DNA from: JBIOHJ01 sp044448905
GTDB lineage: Bacteria > Bacteroidota > Bacteroidia > AKYH767-A > OLB10
Direction of reading: 5' to 3'
Assembly (NCBI GenBank): GCA_044448905.1
Contig: JBIOHJ010000014.1
Coordinates: 1-36,662, forward strand
DNA: 36,662 bases
Below, in pieces: positions 17,901-26,819 of the stretch. The notes beneath the pieces are model-generated. The model saw nothing but the letters and a program-made list of their open reading frames with translations, ran no database searches and had not been told where the DNA came from. A program made the position numbers and the translations under genes. Position 1 is the first letter of the stretch, and each line of letters opens with the position of its first letter.

Positions 17901-20900
17901 ACGGTCCGAATGATGTTGCATTTGCAGTATATGAATAGGTATAAGGTCCGGGTGCATTAGCAAATGCTAATGACAAAATGGTTGCTGTACCATCACATAT
18001 TGTATTGCTTCCGGTTATTGACGCGGTCGGTAATTGATTTACTGTAATTGTTGCTGACCCTCCAACCGCACCATTACAACCCGCACCTGTAACGGAACCA
18101 CTCAATGTATATGTAGTAGTTACCAAAGGGGAAACAGGAATTGTAACTGAATTATTATTTGTTGTAAAAGGTCCTGATATTACTGAACCATTTGTATAGC
18201 TATATGTGAAGGGGGCAACTCCCGTAAAATTAATTACAAGGTTGGTTGATGCACCTGCGCAAATCGTTGCATTGCCCAAAATTTGTGCTGTTGGCAATGG
18301 ATTAACAGTTACTGTTGCATTTCCTGCTGTATTGGTTCCCGCGCAATTTGCATCACTAACGTTAGGTGGCAATGAATAAGTTGTTGTAGCTCCTGGGCTG
18401 ACTGAAATAACAGCAGGGCTAACCGGAGAAACAAACGGACCCACTAAGGTCGCACCGGCAAGGTAGCTGTATGTCCAGGGACCTGTACCGGTAAAATTAA
18501 TATTCAGGTTGGCTGTTTGTCCTGCACAAATTGTTTGCGTTCCGTTAAGTTGTGCCGTAGGCAACGGGTTAACAGTAACTGTGGCTGTTCCAGCAACATT
18601 TCCCGGACAGTTTGCATTGCTAACACTTACTAAAGTATAGTTTGTTGTTGAGGTAGGGCAAACATTAATCACTGCAGGATTATTCACACCATTTACAACA
18701 ATTCCACCGGGGTTGTAGGTGAAATTATACGGGCCCGGACCGCCTGCAAAATTTACCATCAGATTAGCACATTGTCCATTACAAATAGAAGGGGTACCTG
18801 CAATAGTTGCAGTTGGTATGGGTAATACAGTCACTGTAATCGGAGGACCAATTATACTGCTTGGACAAATTGCCCCAGTAAGGGAGAGACTTAATAATTG
18901 GTATGTTGTTGTTGAGGCAGGCGAAACACTGAACGTTATCGGAAGCGTATTGGTTACAAACGGACCATGTACAATATTGTTTGTAACGTCCAAATAGGAA
19001 TAAGTATAAGGAGGTCCGCCAACCGGACACGTGCCCGGGGTAATTGGTGTACCTGTTATGCTTAAGGTTGTGGACGAACCCGGACAAATGGCAGTTGCGC
19101 CCGTTAAATTTAACTGACATGTTCCAGGAGTACAAACGGTGACAGTTGTAAATGTATCGGACGTGCATCCGCCAACATAAGTAATAGTTACAGTATAAAC
19201 TCCCGATGAGGATGCGCTGATTGATTGAGTGGTTTGTCCGCCTGGTGACCATTGATAAGCTGTGCCTCCCGCATTAGCAGTAAGAATAACATTGCCGCCA
19301 GAACAGACAAATGGATTGTTGGGTGCAATGACTGAAACCGGAGCCGCATTTATTACATGAACTCCTGCAAAGGATGACCATGAAGTACAGAGTAAACTAT
19401 CATCACCTGTCTGAATCCTGTATGTTACCGAATCATCACAAATTGAATTAGTGGTAAGGTCAGTAAAATTAAAATCCGGATGAGTGGTTGAGTCAATCGG
19501 AGTTGCACTCCAGGTACCTATTGGAAATTCTTTATAGATATAGTATTTAGTATGCGAAGTTGCCAGCAGCGGATTATGAACCGCGTTCCAAGTTACATCA
19601 ACCGAAGTACCGGCCTGAACGGCATTTGCTTTCATTGAACGGGCAAGATTAGAGGCCACCGATAAACTATCGCTGTCACAACCGCAACGGGTGTACATTT
19701 GAAAATAAATAGATTGGTTTTGTGCATGCGTTCCTAAGACAGCAACTTGTTTTGCTGCAGGAATAACCAAACCGGTTTCGTAATATTTATTTAAGCCTCC
19801 ATAAACACTATCCAACTTAAAAAAAGGTCCCCCAGCATTTAATGACGCCCAAATTTCATATTGTGAAAAAGTATAATGCGTGTCCCTGGGTGCAGGTGGT
19901 GCCCAGCTTAATTCAACATCTCCTGCTGTATTTAAAACTGAAACACATTTTAGTCTTGGAGGGAGAAGTTTGGGCGGACGTTTGACCGTTACAGAAATTG
20001 TAGCAACTCTTATTCCATTAGCCGGGCAATAATTATCATTAATTCTCAAAACAAAGTTGTACACATTCGAAATACGAGTACAATTTGTATCGACTCCCAT
20101 ATGCTGGCATTTTACGGGCCAAACAAATTGTACCATGTTTCCAAAAATTGACGTAACGGGTGGAGCAGGATTCAGTGTTGCACACGGTGGAATAAAGCAG
20201 CCTGCATTCGGGTTAATAAACCCAGCTCCGAATTCTCCTCCTGAGGCATTAAAAGTTACCGACTGAACTCCTAACACAGGATGCGGATCAGGATCCGTAG
20301 CAGGCAATGAAAATCTAATTGTATCTCCGGCATAAGCAATAGTGTTATAACTTTGATTTGGAAATCCGGTTATTGGATCAGGAAATGGAGGAGTAGGAAT
20401 GGGGGGATTGTTGGCAGGATTTCCTGCAACAGGAATTACACATCCATTTATCAAGACAACATTAATTTCTCTCCAAATTTCGGCTGCCAGAATCCCGCAT
20501 TTATATGCAGAAACTTTTGTAACTGTAGCAAAATATCCGGGGGTAAATGATGTATATGTAATCTCTCCGGTAATGGGGTTAATTGCTGCCGGAACATTGC
20601 TGAGATTTTGTATGGTACTTGGCATTTGGCTGTTAACGCTATAGCCAGGTCCGAAAGGGACAATGGCCCATGGATATGCGGCATCAGTAATAGGGCTGTC
20701 CCATGTATAAACCAAAGAATCTAATTCCTGATCAATTGCATTGTGATTGTATGTAAAAGGATATCCTGTGCATATAATTGTACTTGGTTTTTCCGCAAAA
20801 AAAGGAGAAACGTCTTTACATTGCCCGGCTACAAAACCAGCATAGGGATACATTTTTGCTCTAAGCGAAAATCCAATTCCACCAGCACCAGGAATATTTG

Positions 20901-21303
20901 TTAATAAACCACTCCGGCAACAGGTTCCAAACGAAAAAGCCCATCCTGATGCTGGCGGTATTCCTGGTAGGGCTATAGGTGCCGATTGGTAAACAAACTC
21001 TTCAACAGCGTTAGTATTTCCAGCAGCACAAGTGGGGCATGGAATATTACCTGAACCAGCCGAACCTATCGGACTAATATCGCTCTGACTGACAAGTGAA
21101 CAAAAAATTGATGGCACACCTGCATTATTATCGAGAGAAACACTGGGCATTCCGGGAATCCCAGTGCAATCACGGTAAAACTTAACTTTAAAAATATATG
21201 AATTTCCTGAGCAAATCCATGTTATTTCACCACCCATGCCGTGCGATGCAAACAGTTGGGTCGATAGTAAACTGAAAAGAATAATGTAAGTTAGTTTTTT
21301 CAC
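14947..21303 (-). CDS. Giant repeat protein with PKD domains and gliding-motility-type (type B) sorting domain
   Basis: A 2118-residue surface protein. It starts with GTG at 21303 (no better ATG) and a signal peptide ending LFASHG. Residues ~25-440 are a non-repetitive N-terminal region; ~440-740 contain fibronectin- and Ig-like modules. Residues 825-1787 are eleven ~87-residue repeats, each starting TV-x-x-LPTA and containing an IC-x-G, a GPFTT-like turn and a final NC-x-G. One degenerate copy precedes and a shorter Ig-like unit follows. Two PKD domains (QWDFGDASG and HWDFGDGQQS) come next, and residues 2028-2118 (IPNAFTPNGDGMNDKF ... FSRWGQKVFE) are the gliding-motility-associated C-terminal domain (CHU_C), the type B signal for type IX secretion. 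Probably an adhesin or stalk-like surface protein. A consensus promoter precedes it. Confidence 0.93.
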   Translation of the reverse strand: MKKLTYIILFSLLSTQLFASHGMGGEITWICSGNSYIFKVKFYRDCTGIPGMPSVSLDNNAGVPSIFCSLVSQSDISPIGSAGSGNIPCPTCAAGNTNAVEEFVYQSAPIALPGIPPASGWAFSFGTCCRSGLLTNIPGAGGIGFSLRAKMYPYAGFVAGQCKDVSPFFAEKPSTIICTGYPFTYNHNAIDQELDSLVYTWDSPITDAAYPWAIVPFGPGYSVNSQMPSTIQNLSNVPAAINPITGEITYTSFTPGYFATVTKVSAYKCGILAAEIWREINVVLINGCVIPVAGNPANNPPIPTPPFPDPITGFPNQSYNTIAYAGDTIRFSLPATDPDPHPVLGVQSVTFNASGGEFGAGFINPNAGCFIPPCATLNPAPPVTSIFGNMVQFVWPVKCQHMGVDTNCTRISNVYNFVLRINDNYCPANGIRVATISVTVKRPPKLLPPRLKCVSVLNTAGDVELSWAPPAPRDTHYTFSQYEIWASLNAGGPFFKLDSVYGGLNKYYETGLVIPAAKQVAVLGTHAQNQSIYFQMYTRCGCDSDSLSVASNLARSMKANAVQAGTSVDVTWNAVHNPLLATSHTKYYIYKEFPIGTWSATPIDSTTHPDFNFTDLTTNSICDDSVTYRIQTGDDSLLCTSWSSFAGVHVINAAPVSVIAPNNPFVCSGGNVILTANAGGTAYQWSPGGQTTQSISASSSGVYTVTITYVGGCTSDTFTTVTVCTPGTCQLNLTGATAICPGSSTTLSITGTPITPGTCPVGGPPYTYSYLDVTNNIVHGPFVTNTLPITFSVSPASTTTYQLLSLSLTGAICPSSIIGPPITVTVLPIPTATIAGTPSICNGQCANLMVNFAGGPGPYNFTYNPGGIVVNGVNNPAVINVCPTSTTNYTLVSVSNANCPGNVAGTATVTVNPLPTAQLNGTQTICAGQTANLNINFTGTGPWTYSYLAGATLVGPFVSPVSPAVISVSPGATTTYSLPPNVSDANCAGTNTAGNATVTVNPLPTAQILGNATICAGASTNLVINFTGVAPFTYSYTNGSVISGPFTTNNNSVTIPVSPLVTTTYTLSGSVTGAGCNGAVGGSATITVNQLPTASITGSNTICDGTATILSLAFANAPGPYTYSYTANATSFGPFTTSSNPAVISVSPNVNTTYTITSISNTNCTGSVIGVAALVTVTPLPTATLAGTTDICIGQSTNLNITFTGQAPYTYSYLAGATLNGPFISNTNSATISVNPIIITNYTLTNTVIGNGCNGATAGSALITVNTLPTALINGNPTICAGDQTNLEISFTGTAPYTYRYSDGVSTFGPFTTSNNPEIITVSPPVTRTFTVTAVNDANCNGITNGQSLVTVNPLPTAQIIGNATICNGDQTNLTINFTGTAPFVYSYSDGASTIGPLNTNNNSVIIPVNPVVNTTYTVTAVDDNNCTGTVNGSVLVTVNQLPTAVLAGSPVICNGQTANLAVTFTGTAPFVFSYTDGTNIFGPITTFNNPYTLTVSPTANTIYGMSGNVTGAGCIGATAGSASVTVNQLPTATVAGTPEICTGDQTTFDIAFTGAPPFTYSYTNGASTFGPFTTPNLIETITVSPTATTTYSVNVVSDDNCTGTFSGQAVVTVHPLPTAQISGTTGICFGNSTNLSINFTGTGPYTYTYFDGNTPFGPFTTSNDPEMIIVQPNSNTTYTVTSVSDANCTGTSVTGTATITVHPIPDAVISDVTSICVGASSSFKITFTGTAPFTYRYTDGSSTFGPFNTSNNLEVITVSPTSTENYELVSMNDAYCNGTYSGLATVNVNDLPTPVITGTNVICNGDNTTFDAGAGYTAYLWSNNSQTTQSISIGTAGNYTVTVTDLNGCVNWDSEILTVNETPDASFTNDTSLTCEAPIINFINTSTYPAGSQFQWDFGDASGSDQENPSHLYALPGTYPITLIITTTEGCADTLVEDVDIQFYPLAEAAFNLDPATTGIFNSTISFADQSLHAETWHWDFGDGQQSTEPNPKHFYDEIGKFKVVLTVTNIAACPDRYEQEVLITPFYIPNAFTPNGDGMNDKFFETGYVTDVSAYNMNIFSRWGQKVFENDDYRKFWNGLDKNGKPLAEGVYVYSIQVKTKSGKPYEYQGTVTLMR
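15943..18831. repeat. Eleven ~262-bp tandem coding repeats
   Basis: The central part of the giant gene is eleven diverged copies of a unit averaging 87.5 codons. Copies share the LPTA start, an IC-x-G motif about 10 residues on, a Y-x-Y-x-x-G core and a closing cysteine, two cysteines per unit, but the bases have diverged enough to be individually distinguishable. Confidence 0.88.
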
Positions 21304-21338
21304 TTGACGGGGTTTTTAGTCAGCTGGTTAAGAGGGAA

Positions 21339-21369
21339 CAAATATAAAAATCTTTATTGGTATTTCAAA
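21339..21369 (-). promoter_or_regulatory. Consensus Bacteroidota promoter of the giant gene
   Basis: On the - strand: TTTG (21369-21366), exactly 19 bases, then TATATTTG (21346-21339), matching the -33/-7 consensus TTTG-N19-TAnnTTTG. The expected transcript start leaves a leader of about 30 bases before the GTG at 21303, supporting that start. Confidence 0.8.
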
Positions 21370-21486
21370 TGGCAATAATAAACTTTTCAACAAAATACAG
21401 TGAATTCTCTGTTAAAGGGTGTTTTATGGTAAATGACGCTGAAATCCATGCAAAAGTTGCATCTATAAAGGCCAATTAATCTCTGA

Positions 21487-22755
21487 TTACCCTACTACTA
21501 TTTCGGTAAGAGAACCAGGGTCTAAATACTGCCCGGAAATTCCTAAAATATCAATGGGTGTAATGGTGTTAATCAGGTTGAGATATTGATAAAAATAATT
21601 GAAATCCAAGCCGTAAGTAACTACACTTTTAAAGCGTTCTGAAAGTGCAAATGGACCGTCAATACTGCGTTGAAAACTGCCGGTTAAATAGTTTTTTACA
21701 AGGTCAAGTTCCTTTTGTTCAACTAGTTCATTTCTTAACCCGTCAATTTCAAAATAAATTTCTTTTAAAGTTGAATCTTTTACTTCTATTCCTACTTCGG
21801 TAGCAATTGTAAAATATCCGGTTTGTTGCAATGAAACAAGGAGCGATCCAATGCCATATGTATATCCTTTTTCTTCGCGAATATTCGACATTAATCGCGA
21901 ACCAAAATATCCTCCAAGCAATGTATTTACTATACTTAACGCAGCGTAATCCGGATGGGTTTTATTGAAAAGAATTTTTCCTATCCGCAATCCGCTTTGT
22001 ACGGCACCAGTTTTTGGAACAGGATGTTTACCGGGGATTGAAATAAAGTTTTGCAATAAATTATTTTCTGCTTTAGAAAAACTTAGTCCCGAACCAAAAT
22101 ATTTGCTCAACAGTTTAATGCTTCCGCTTTCCACCTTTCCAGAAACTATTATTGCAAAAACATTCTGAGGATATTTGCTCTGGTGAAAACTGATCAGTGA
22201 ATTTCTCTCTATTCGGTCATAATCATTTACGGATTGATAAAAACCATATGCCGAGTTTTGCCCGAATAGTTTTTGATTGAAATTCTTTCGTGCAAGGTAA
22301 TCAACCTTATTATTCTTTACCTGCAGGCGCTGTTTGTTTTGCGTTTTGTATGTTTCAATTTCTTTTTCAGGAAAAACAGGTTCGGTGATAATTTCAATAA
22401 AAAGTGGCAAAACATTATCTAAAAACTTATTCATTGAAAATAAACTCATCGAAGCCCAATCAGCCGTGCAATTATTTTCGATATGCGCGCCATAAAACTC
22501 AAATTCATCGGCAATTTGTGCCGCTGAGTGGCTTACTGTACCTTCATCGAGGAGAGCGCTAACGGCATCGGCTATAAGAAAATTCTTATCTTCAGCTGCA
22601 CCTGCCCTGAAAAGAATTTCAATCTTCATCACATCCTGCTCAGCCATACTAAAAATATAAAGCGGAATCTGATTACTGAGAATGATTTTTTCCGGCTCCC
22701 GGATTTTTATTCCTGCGGAAGTACTTATTAGCGGGGCAGATGTTCGTTCGGACAT
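21487..22755 (-). CDS. M16 family peptidase-like subunit without zinc site
   Basis: A 422-residue protein with the M16 (pitrilysin/processing-peptidase) fold: VMKIEILFRAGAAEDKN at the start of the N-terminal domain and REEKGYTYGIGSLL in the C-terminal half, which supplies the Arg/Tyr pair that holds substrate. The zinc motif HxxEH is missing: the corresponding place reads ADAVSALLDEGT. Together with the adjacent gene that has the motif, this matches the known two-gene arrangement in which one subunit carries the metal site and the other the Arg/Tyr pair, forming a heterodimer. It lies 59 bases downstream of its partner. No signal peptide is seen, so a cytoplasmic role in peptide breakdown is most likely. 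Confidence 0.9.
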   Translation of the reverse strand: MSERTSAPLISTSAGIKIREPEKIILSNQIPLYIFSMAEQDVMKIEILFRAGAAEDKNFLIADAVSALLDEGTVSHSAAQIADEFEFYGAHIENNCTADWASMSLFSMNKFLDNVLPLFIEIITEPVFPEKEIETYKTQNKQRLQVKNNKVDYLARKNFNQKLFGQNSAYGFYQSVNDYDRIERNSLISFHQSKYPQNVFAIIVSGKVESGSIKLLSKYFGSGLSFSKAENNLLQNFISIPGKHPVPKTGAVQSGLRIGKILFNKTHPDYAALSIVNTLLGGYFGSRLMSNIREEKGYTYGIGSLLVSLQQTGYFTIATEVGIEVKDSTLKEIYFEIDGLRNELVEQKELDLVKNYLTGSFQRSIDGPFALSERFKSVVTYGLDFNYFYQYLNLINTITPIDILGISGQYLDPGSLTEIVVG

Positions 22756-22814
22756 TGTATAATTGGCAACTGAGGTGATCAGGACTATCTGACTACTATA
22801 ATAAAAACCTGTTT

Positions 22815-24053
22815 CTACTTTTTTGAAACGTAATAAAGTACCGATTGGTTTTCATCGCTGAAAGTTTTATTAGCCACATTTTGTATCTGCTCTGCAGTTA
22901 CCGATTGGTAATACCGGCATTGATTATTTGCTTCATTTGCCTCACCTAATAACTCGTAAAATGCAAGGTTAAGTGCCCGGTTAGCAATGTTGGTTTCGCC
23001 AAATGCAATTCCCGACTCAATAGTGTTTTTTGATTTGGTTAATTCGCGGTCGGTAACTTTCTGATTCCTGATTTTATTGATTTCCTCATCAATTGCTTTT
23101 TCGGCTTTTTCCATTTCAATATTGTCAACAAGGCTTCCTTCAATCACCATTAAACTCTTGTCAAGATCACCTGTAAGGAAGGCGCTGATTTCAGTAAAAA
23201 GTTTTTGCTCTTTAACTAACGTTTGGTAAAGCCGCGAACTTTTTCCTCTTGAAAGAATATCGGAAAGCAAATCGGTCGCATAAAATTCATTATCAGTGCG
23301 GGAGCAGCAATGCCAGGCTTTGTATATTCGCGAATTGGGAACTTCTTTTTCGGTTTTTAATATTCTCTTTTCTTTTTGTTCCGGCTCAACCGGTAATTTT
23401 TTCTTTTTTACAAGTGTTGAAGGAATGGGTTGAAACCATTTTTCCGAAAGTTTTTTTGTTTCGTCAACACTTATATTTCCTGAAAGAACCAGTATTGCAT
23501 TGGCCGGATTATAGTAACGCTGAAAAAAATCTTTTACATCAGGCATCGTTGCATTCTTGATGTGTGATAGGTCCTTACCGATAGTATTCCATTTATAGGG
23601 ATGCACTTTGTAAGCCAGAGGGCGCAACAGCAGCCAGACATCACCATAAGGTTGGTTTAAATAACGTTGCTTGAATTCTTCGATAACAACATTGCGCTGC
23701 ACTTCAAGACTTTTTTCGGAAAAAGCGAGGCTCAGCATGCGGTCGCTTTCAAGCCAGAAAGCCGTTTCGATATTTTGTTTTGGAATGGTAAGGTAATAAT
23801 TCGTAAAATCGTTGTTAGTAAAAGCATTATTCTCTCCTCCTGCCCTTTCGAGCGGCTCATCATAATCAGGAATATTTACAGAACCTCCAAACATGAGGTG
23901 CTCAAATAAATGCGCAAAACCTGTTTTATTTTCATCCTCATCTTTTGCACCCACATTGTACAAAATGTTCATTGCAACTAGTGGTGTGCTGACATCGGTA
24001 TTAATAATTACCTTTAAACCGTTTTTAAGTTCAAACTTTTCGAAATGTATCAT
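22815..24053 (-). CDS. M16 family zinc metallopeptidase, catalytic subunit
   Basis: A 412-residue M16 peptidase. The inverted zinc motif HLFEH is at residues 48-52 and the third ligand Glu is in NVVIEEFKQR (residue 125 or 126). MNILYNVGAKDEDENKTGFAH and FTNNDFTNYYLTIP are family-typical. No signal peptide is evident. M16B enzymes degrade short peptides inside a closed clam-shell formed with a second half, here very likely the product of the next gene, which lacks the zinc site. Preceded by a 76-base gap after a membrane-protein gene on the same strand, so a longer transcript is possible. Confidence 0.93.
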   Translation of the reverse strand: MIHFEKFELKNGLKVIINTDVSTPLVAMNILYNVGAKDEDENKTGFAHLFEHLMFGGSVNIPDYDEPLERAGGENNAFTNNDFTNYYLTIPKQNIETAFWLESDRMLSLAFSEKSLEVQRNVVIEEFKQRYLNQPYGDVWLLLRPLAYKVHPYKWNTIGKDLSHIKNATMPDVKDFFQRYYNPANAILVLSGNISVDETKKLSEKWFQPIPSTLVKKKKLPVEPEQKEKRILKTEKEVPNSRIYKAWHCCSRTDNEFYATDLLSDILSRGKSSRLYQTLVKEQKLFTEISAFLTGDLDKSLMVIEGSLVDNIEMEKAEKAIDEEINKIRNQKVTDRELTKSKNTIESGIAFGETNIANRALNLAFYELLGEANEANNQCRYYQSVTAEQIQNVANKTFSDENQSVLYYVSKK

Positions 24054-24129
24054 TCAATAAAAAATAGCTGCGGAAATTTTTGCAAATAAAAAGAAATAAT
24101 GTAGATAGACTGAAAATAAAAAAAATGAA

Positions 24130-25089
24130 TCAATTATTATTAGGCGCCTTACCGGAACTTGTATTTGACTTGCTTTCCAGATAGCTTAGCTCTTTATCAT
24201 ACCGCAGCTTCAAATTCTGCATCTGTTCAGGAAAATATTTAACAAGCAAATCAAAGTATTTTGTAAGGCTGCCTAAATGGAGCGAAAGATAAATGTATGT
24301 TTCGTAAGAAGATGTCTCAATAGAACCGGAATTTACTTCGTCAAGAATTTCGGAAATTTCTTTTTTGATTTTCTCCTTATCTTTTTCATTTTTTGTTTTT
24401 TCCAGGTCAATCATCAGTACAACAAGTTTTACTGCGTAGGCTGTACCATAAGCAGGAAGCATATCGAGCGCATTTTTACAACCTTCAAAAGCCAGCTCTT
24501 TATTTTTTTTCGCACCGAATGAGTAATAGTCATTCATATTGGCAATAGCAAAATTTGCCCAGCTTAAATAGCTTAGTGTAGAAGGCTCCTTGGCATGTTC
24601 GCGTACTAATTTTGTAATATTTTCATAATTTCTCTTATCAAAATACACCCTAATAAGGTTATCAAGAAATTCTCCTTTCAACTCTTCATTTTGGGTTTTT
24701 AATGCATCTTTAAAAAGTGCACTGAGATCCAGCAGTTTTTTTTCGATGATGGCACCTTTCATTACTTCCTTCATACGGTATCTTAAAATGAAAATTCTTT
24801 GTTCATTACTTACATTCTCGTAAGCATCTTTTACTCTGTCATCAATATATTTCTGAACATATTTCTGCCCCTCTTTTATTCCGAAAAAACCCAAGATGCC
24901 AATAAGAATTGTTATTCCAAAACCAATGCGCACAAACAATTCCCAAATTCGGTCATCAATCTTTTTCAGGGATTCATCCTGAATGTTCTCGTAAGGTAGT
25001 TTCAGGATGTGTACGCTGAACCACCAATAAAAAACAAAAATGCCAAGTGCAATAAAAAGATATAGAAAGAATAGATAACGGTTTTTCAT
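24130..25089 (-). CDS. Membrane-anchored helical protein of unknown function
   Basis: A 319-residue protein that I do not recognise. Two hydrophobic segments are visible: residues ~6-24 (LFFLYLFIALGIFVFYWWF) and ~51-70 (FVRIGFGITILIGILGFFGI), with a short loop between them. From residue ~75 on the protein is strongly helical and charged, with evenly spaced aromatic residues (FLDNLIRVYFDKRNYENITK, YLSWANFAIANMNDYYSFG) that suggest an alpha-solenoid or TPR-like domain, and a polar tail at the end. Likely anchored in the inner membrane with a soluble helical domain for protein contacts. It sits between the nitronate monooxygenase-like gene (75 bases) and the M16 pair (76 bases) on the same strand. 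Confidence 0.75.
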   Translation of the reverse strand: MKNRYLFFLYLFIALGIFVFYWWFSVHILKLPYENIQDESLKKIDDRIWELFVRIGFGITILIGILGFFGIKEGQKYVQKYIDDRVKDAYENVSNEQRIFILRYRMKEVMKGAIIEKKLLDLSALFKDALKTQNEELKGEFLDNLIRVYFDKRNYENITKLVREHAKEPSTLSYLSWANFAIANMNDYYSFGAKKNKELAFEGCKNALDMLPAYGTAYAVKLVVLMIDLEKTKNEKDKEKIKKEISEILDEVNSGSIETSSYETYIYLSLHLGSLTKYFDLLVKYFPEQMQNLKLRYDKELSYLESKSNTSSGKAPNNN

Positions 25090-25164
25090 TTGAAATATAT
25101 TTTAAGAATACGAATTAGATTTATAAATTGAATCAATAACCAAAATTAAAAATAAAACAATTCT

Positions 25165-26115
25165 TCAGAATAATTTCTCTTCGGTAATTTTCTTTCTCGT
25201 TTCCAAAAACTCCTCCCAGACCTCTTTCACAATATCAGCAGCCGGTTTAATTTCTTTTACCGCGCTTGCAATTTGACCTATTTCAAGTTCGCCCTCATCG
25301 AGGTCGCCTTCGAACATTCCTTTTTTAGCGCGTGCACGGCCTAAAATTTCTTTCAATTCTTCAGTACTTGCTCCATGTTCTTCAGCAGCTTTTACTTTTT
25401 CGTAAAATTTATTTTTAATCAAACGAACAGGAGTAAGCTGTTTCATAGTTAAAATAGTATCGCCCTCTTCTGTTTCCAATAATTTGTTTTTAAAGTTCTG
25501 ATGCAAGGACGATTCGCTGCTCATTGCAAAACGTGTTCCTACCTGGACACCTTCGGCACCTAATGCAAAAGCAGCACACATTGATTTTCCTGAAGCAATT
25601 CCGCCTGCGGCAATCACAGGAATGGTTACCGCCTCGGTTACAATTGGAATTAAACACATCGTAGTTGTTTCTTCTCTTCCGTTATGACCGCCTGCTTCAA
25701 AACCTTCGGCAACTACGGCATCACAACCCGCATCTTCAGCTTTCTTTGCGAATTTAGAACTGGATACTACATGCACAACCGTTATATTATTTTTTTTAAG
25801 AAAAGATGTCCACAATGTTGGGTTGCCGGCTGAGGTAAAAACAATTTTTACACCTTCCTCCACAATAATATTCATTATTTTTTCCATATCGGGATACAAT
25901 AACGCTACGTTTACACCGAAAGATTTTTGAGTAGCCTTTTTGCATTTCTGAATATGTTCACGCAATACATCGGGATACATGGAAGCCGAACCAATTAAAC
26001 CCAAAGCTCCGGCATTAGCAACAGCCGAAGCAAGTTTCCATCCGCTTGTCCAAACCATTCCGGCTTGAATGATTGGATAGTCAATATTTAGAAGATTAGC
26101 TACTCGGTTGTTCAT
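25165..26115 (-). CDS. Nitronate monooxygenase-like flavoenzyme
   Basis: A 316-residue FMN-dependent TIM-barrel protein of the nitronate monooxygenase/2-nitropropane dioxygenase family, which also contains FabK-type enoyl reductases. Motifs: IDYPIIQAGM near the N-terminus, FGVNVALL, EGFEAGGHNG with the catalytic-type histidine, IPVIAAGGIASG (FMN phosphate) and GVQVGTRFAMS. Nitronate monooxygenases oxidise toxic alkyl nitronates; FabK reduces enoyl-ACP, and sequence alone does not separate the two here. The start is the ATG at 26115: the TTG at 26127 used by a naive ORF call would lie inside the upstream gene. Only one base separates it from that gene's TGA, suggesting coupled translation. Confidence 0.88.
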   Translation of the reverse strand: MNNRVANLLNIDYPIIQAGMVWTSGWKLASAVANAGALGLIGSASMYPDVLREHIQKCKKATQKSFGVNVALLYPDMEKIMNIIVEEGVKIVFTSAGNPTLWTSFLKKNNITVVHVVSSSKFAKKAEDAGCDAVVAEGFEAGGHNGREETTTMCLIPIVTEAVTIPVIAAGGIASGKSMCAAFALGAEGVQVGTRFAMSSESSLHQNFKNKLLETEEGDTILTMKQLTPVRLIKNKFYEKVKAAEEHGASTEELKEILGRARAKKGMFEGDLDEGELEIGQIASAVKEIKPAADIVKEVWEEFLETRKKITEEKLF

Positions 26116-26116
26116 T

Positions 26117-26725
26117 TCAAATTTCAAATATTAATTTTATTACATCCCATGTGCAACGCAAACGTGCAACAATTTCGCGAATCAAATAATACTTTTTATA
26201 ATCCTCAGGTAAATTCTCTTTTGCAATAAAACCTACAGCATTTATTTCGTTTGCCTTTGCAAGAAACAATGCGCGTTCGAGATGACTTTTCTGGCTCACA
26301 ATAATAATACTATCTGAGAAATTATTATTTTTTAAATTAAAAATAGATTGAATGGTTCTTTCGGCTCCATAATCTTTTATTATAATTTCGGGAGAAATTC
26401 CTTTTTCCTGTAGAGCAATAAACATATCGCGCGGTTCATCGTAACCTTTTAAATCATTTCGTCCGCTTATAATTATTGTGTTAATTTTTCCTGAATTGTA
26501 AATTTCAATGGCTGCATCCCTTCGCCCTTTGAAATAATAATTGTTCAATGAATCGCCAACTCCGGGAATAAGAATAACTGAATAGCCTGGAAGTTTTTTT
26601 ACATCATCATAAATCAAATTACTTGTGCAAAAAGAAATTATTTTATAATTTATAAAGATGAAGACAATACATGAAATAAAAACAACAAATATGAATTTAA
26701 TAAAACGGAAAACGATTTTTAACAT
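26117..26725 (-). CDS. SanA/ElyC/YdcF-like (DUF218) membrane protein
   Basis: A 202-residue protein starting with an N-terminal membrane anchor (residues ~5-28: VFRFIKFIFVVFISCIVFIF). The rest matches DUF218, as in SanA, ElyC and YdcF: YSVILIPGVG, YFKGRRDAAIEIY, IIISGRNDLKGYDEPRDMF, GAERTIQSI and VSQKSHLERALFLAKAN. DUF218 proteins are linked to envelope integrity (SanA to vancomycin resistance, ElyC to peptidoglycan/enterobacterial antigen metabolism), with unclear chemistry. The ATG at 26725 is preferred over a TTG seven codons upstream because it directly precedes the hydrophobic anchor. Cotranslated with the flavoenzyme through TGA-A-ATG. Confidence 0.85.
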   Translation of the reverse strand: MLKIVFRFIKFIFVVFISCIVFIFINYKIISFCTSNLIYDDVKKLPGYSVILIPGVGDSLNNYYFKGRRDAAIEIYNSGKINTIIISGRNDLKGYDEPRDMFIALQEKGISPEIIIKDYGAERTIQSIFNLKNNNFSDSIIIVSQKSHLERALFLAKANEINAVGFIAKENLPEDYKKYYLIREIVARLRCTWDVIKLIFEI

Positions 26726-26789
26726 GATGACAATTAATGTCAGCAAATTTGCAATTTATATTGTATGTTCATTAATTCAGGATAACTTC

Positions 26790-26797
26790 TAACTTTG
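26790..26797 (+). promoter_or_regulatory. Probable -7 element for the nucleotidyltransferase gene
   Basis: TAACTTTG fits TAnnTTTG and lies 22 bases before the ATG at 26820. The nearest TTG upstream is 26 bases away, longer than usual. This 94-base gap is divergent and must also drive the - strand SanA-like gene. Confidence 0.5.
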
Positions 26798-26819
26798 CCG
26801 TCCCTTTCGAAAAACCCTA

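Noticed and set aside
14947..21303. CRISPR array or other non-coding repeat suspected from repetitive sequence
   Set aside because: The periodicity is in codons of one intact reading frame with signal peptide and sorting domain; there are no spacers or conserved short direct repeats.
21370..21486. Possible terminator or small RNA between the M16 gene and the giant gene
   Set aside because: Only a 6-bp ATGCAA/TTGCAT inverted repeat is seen, without a T-run or conserved structure.
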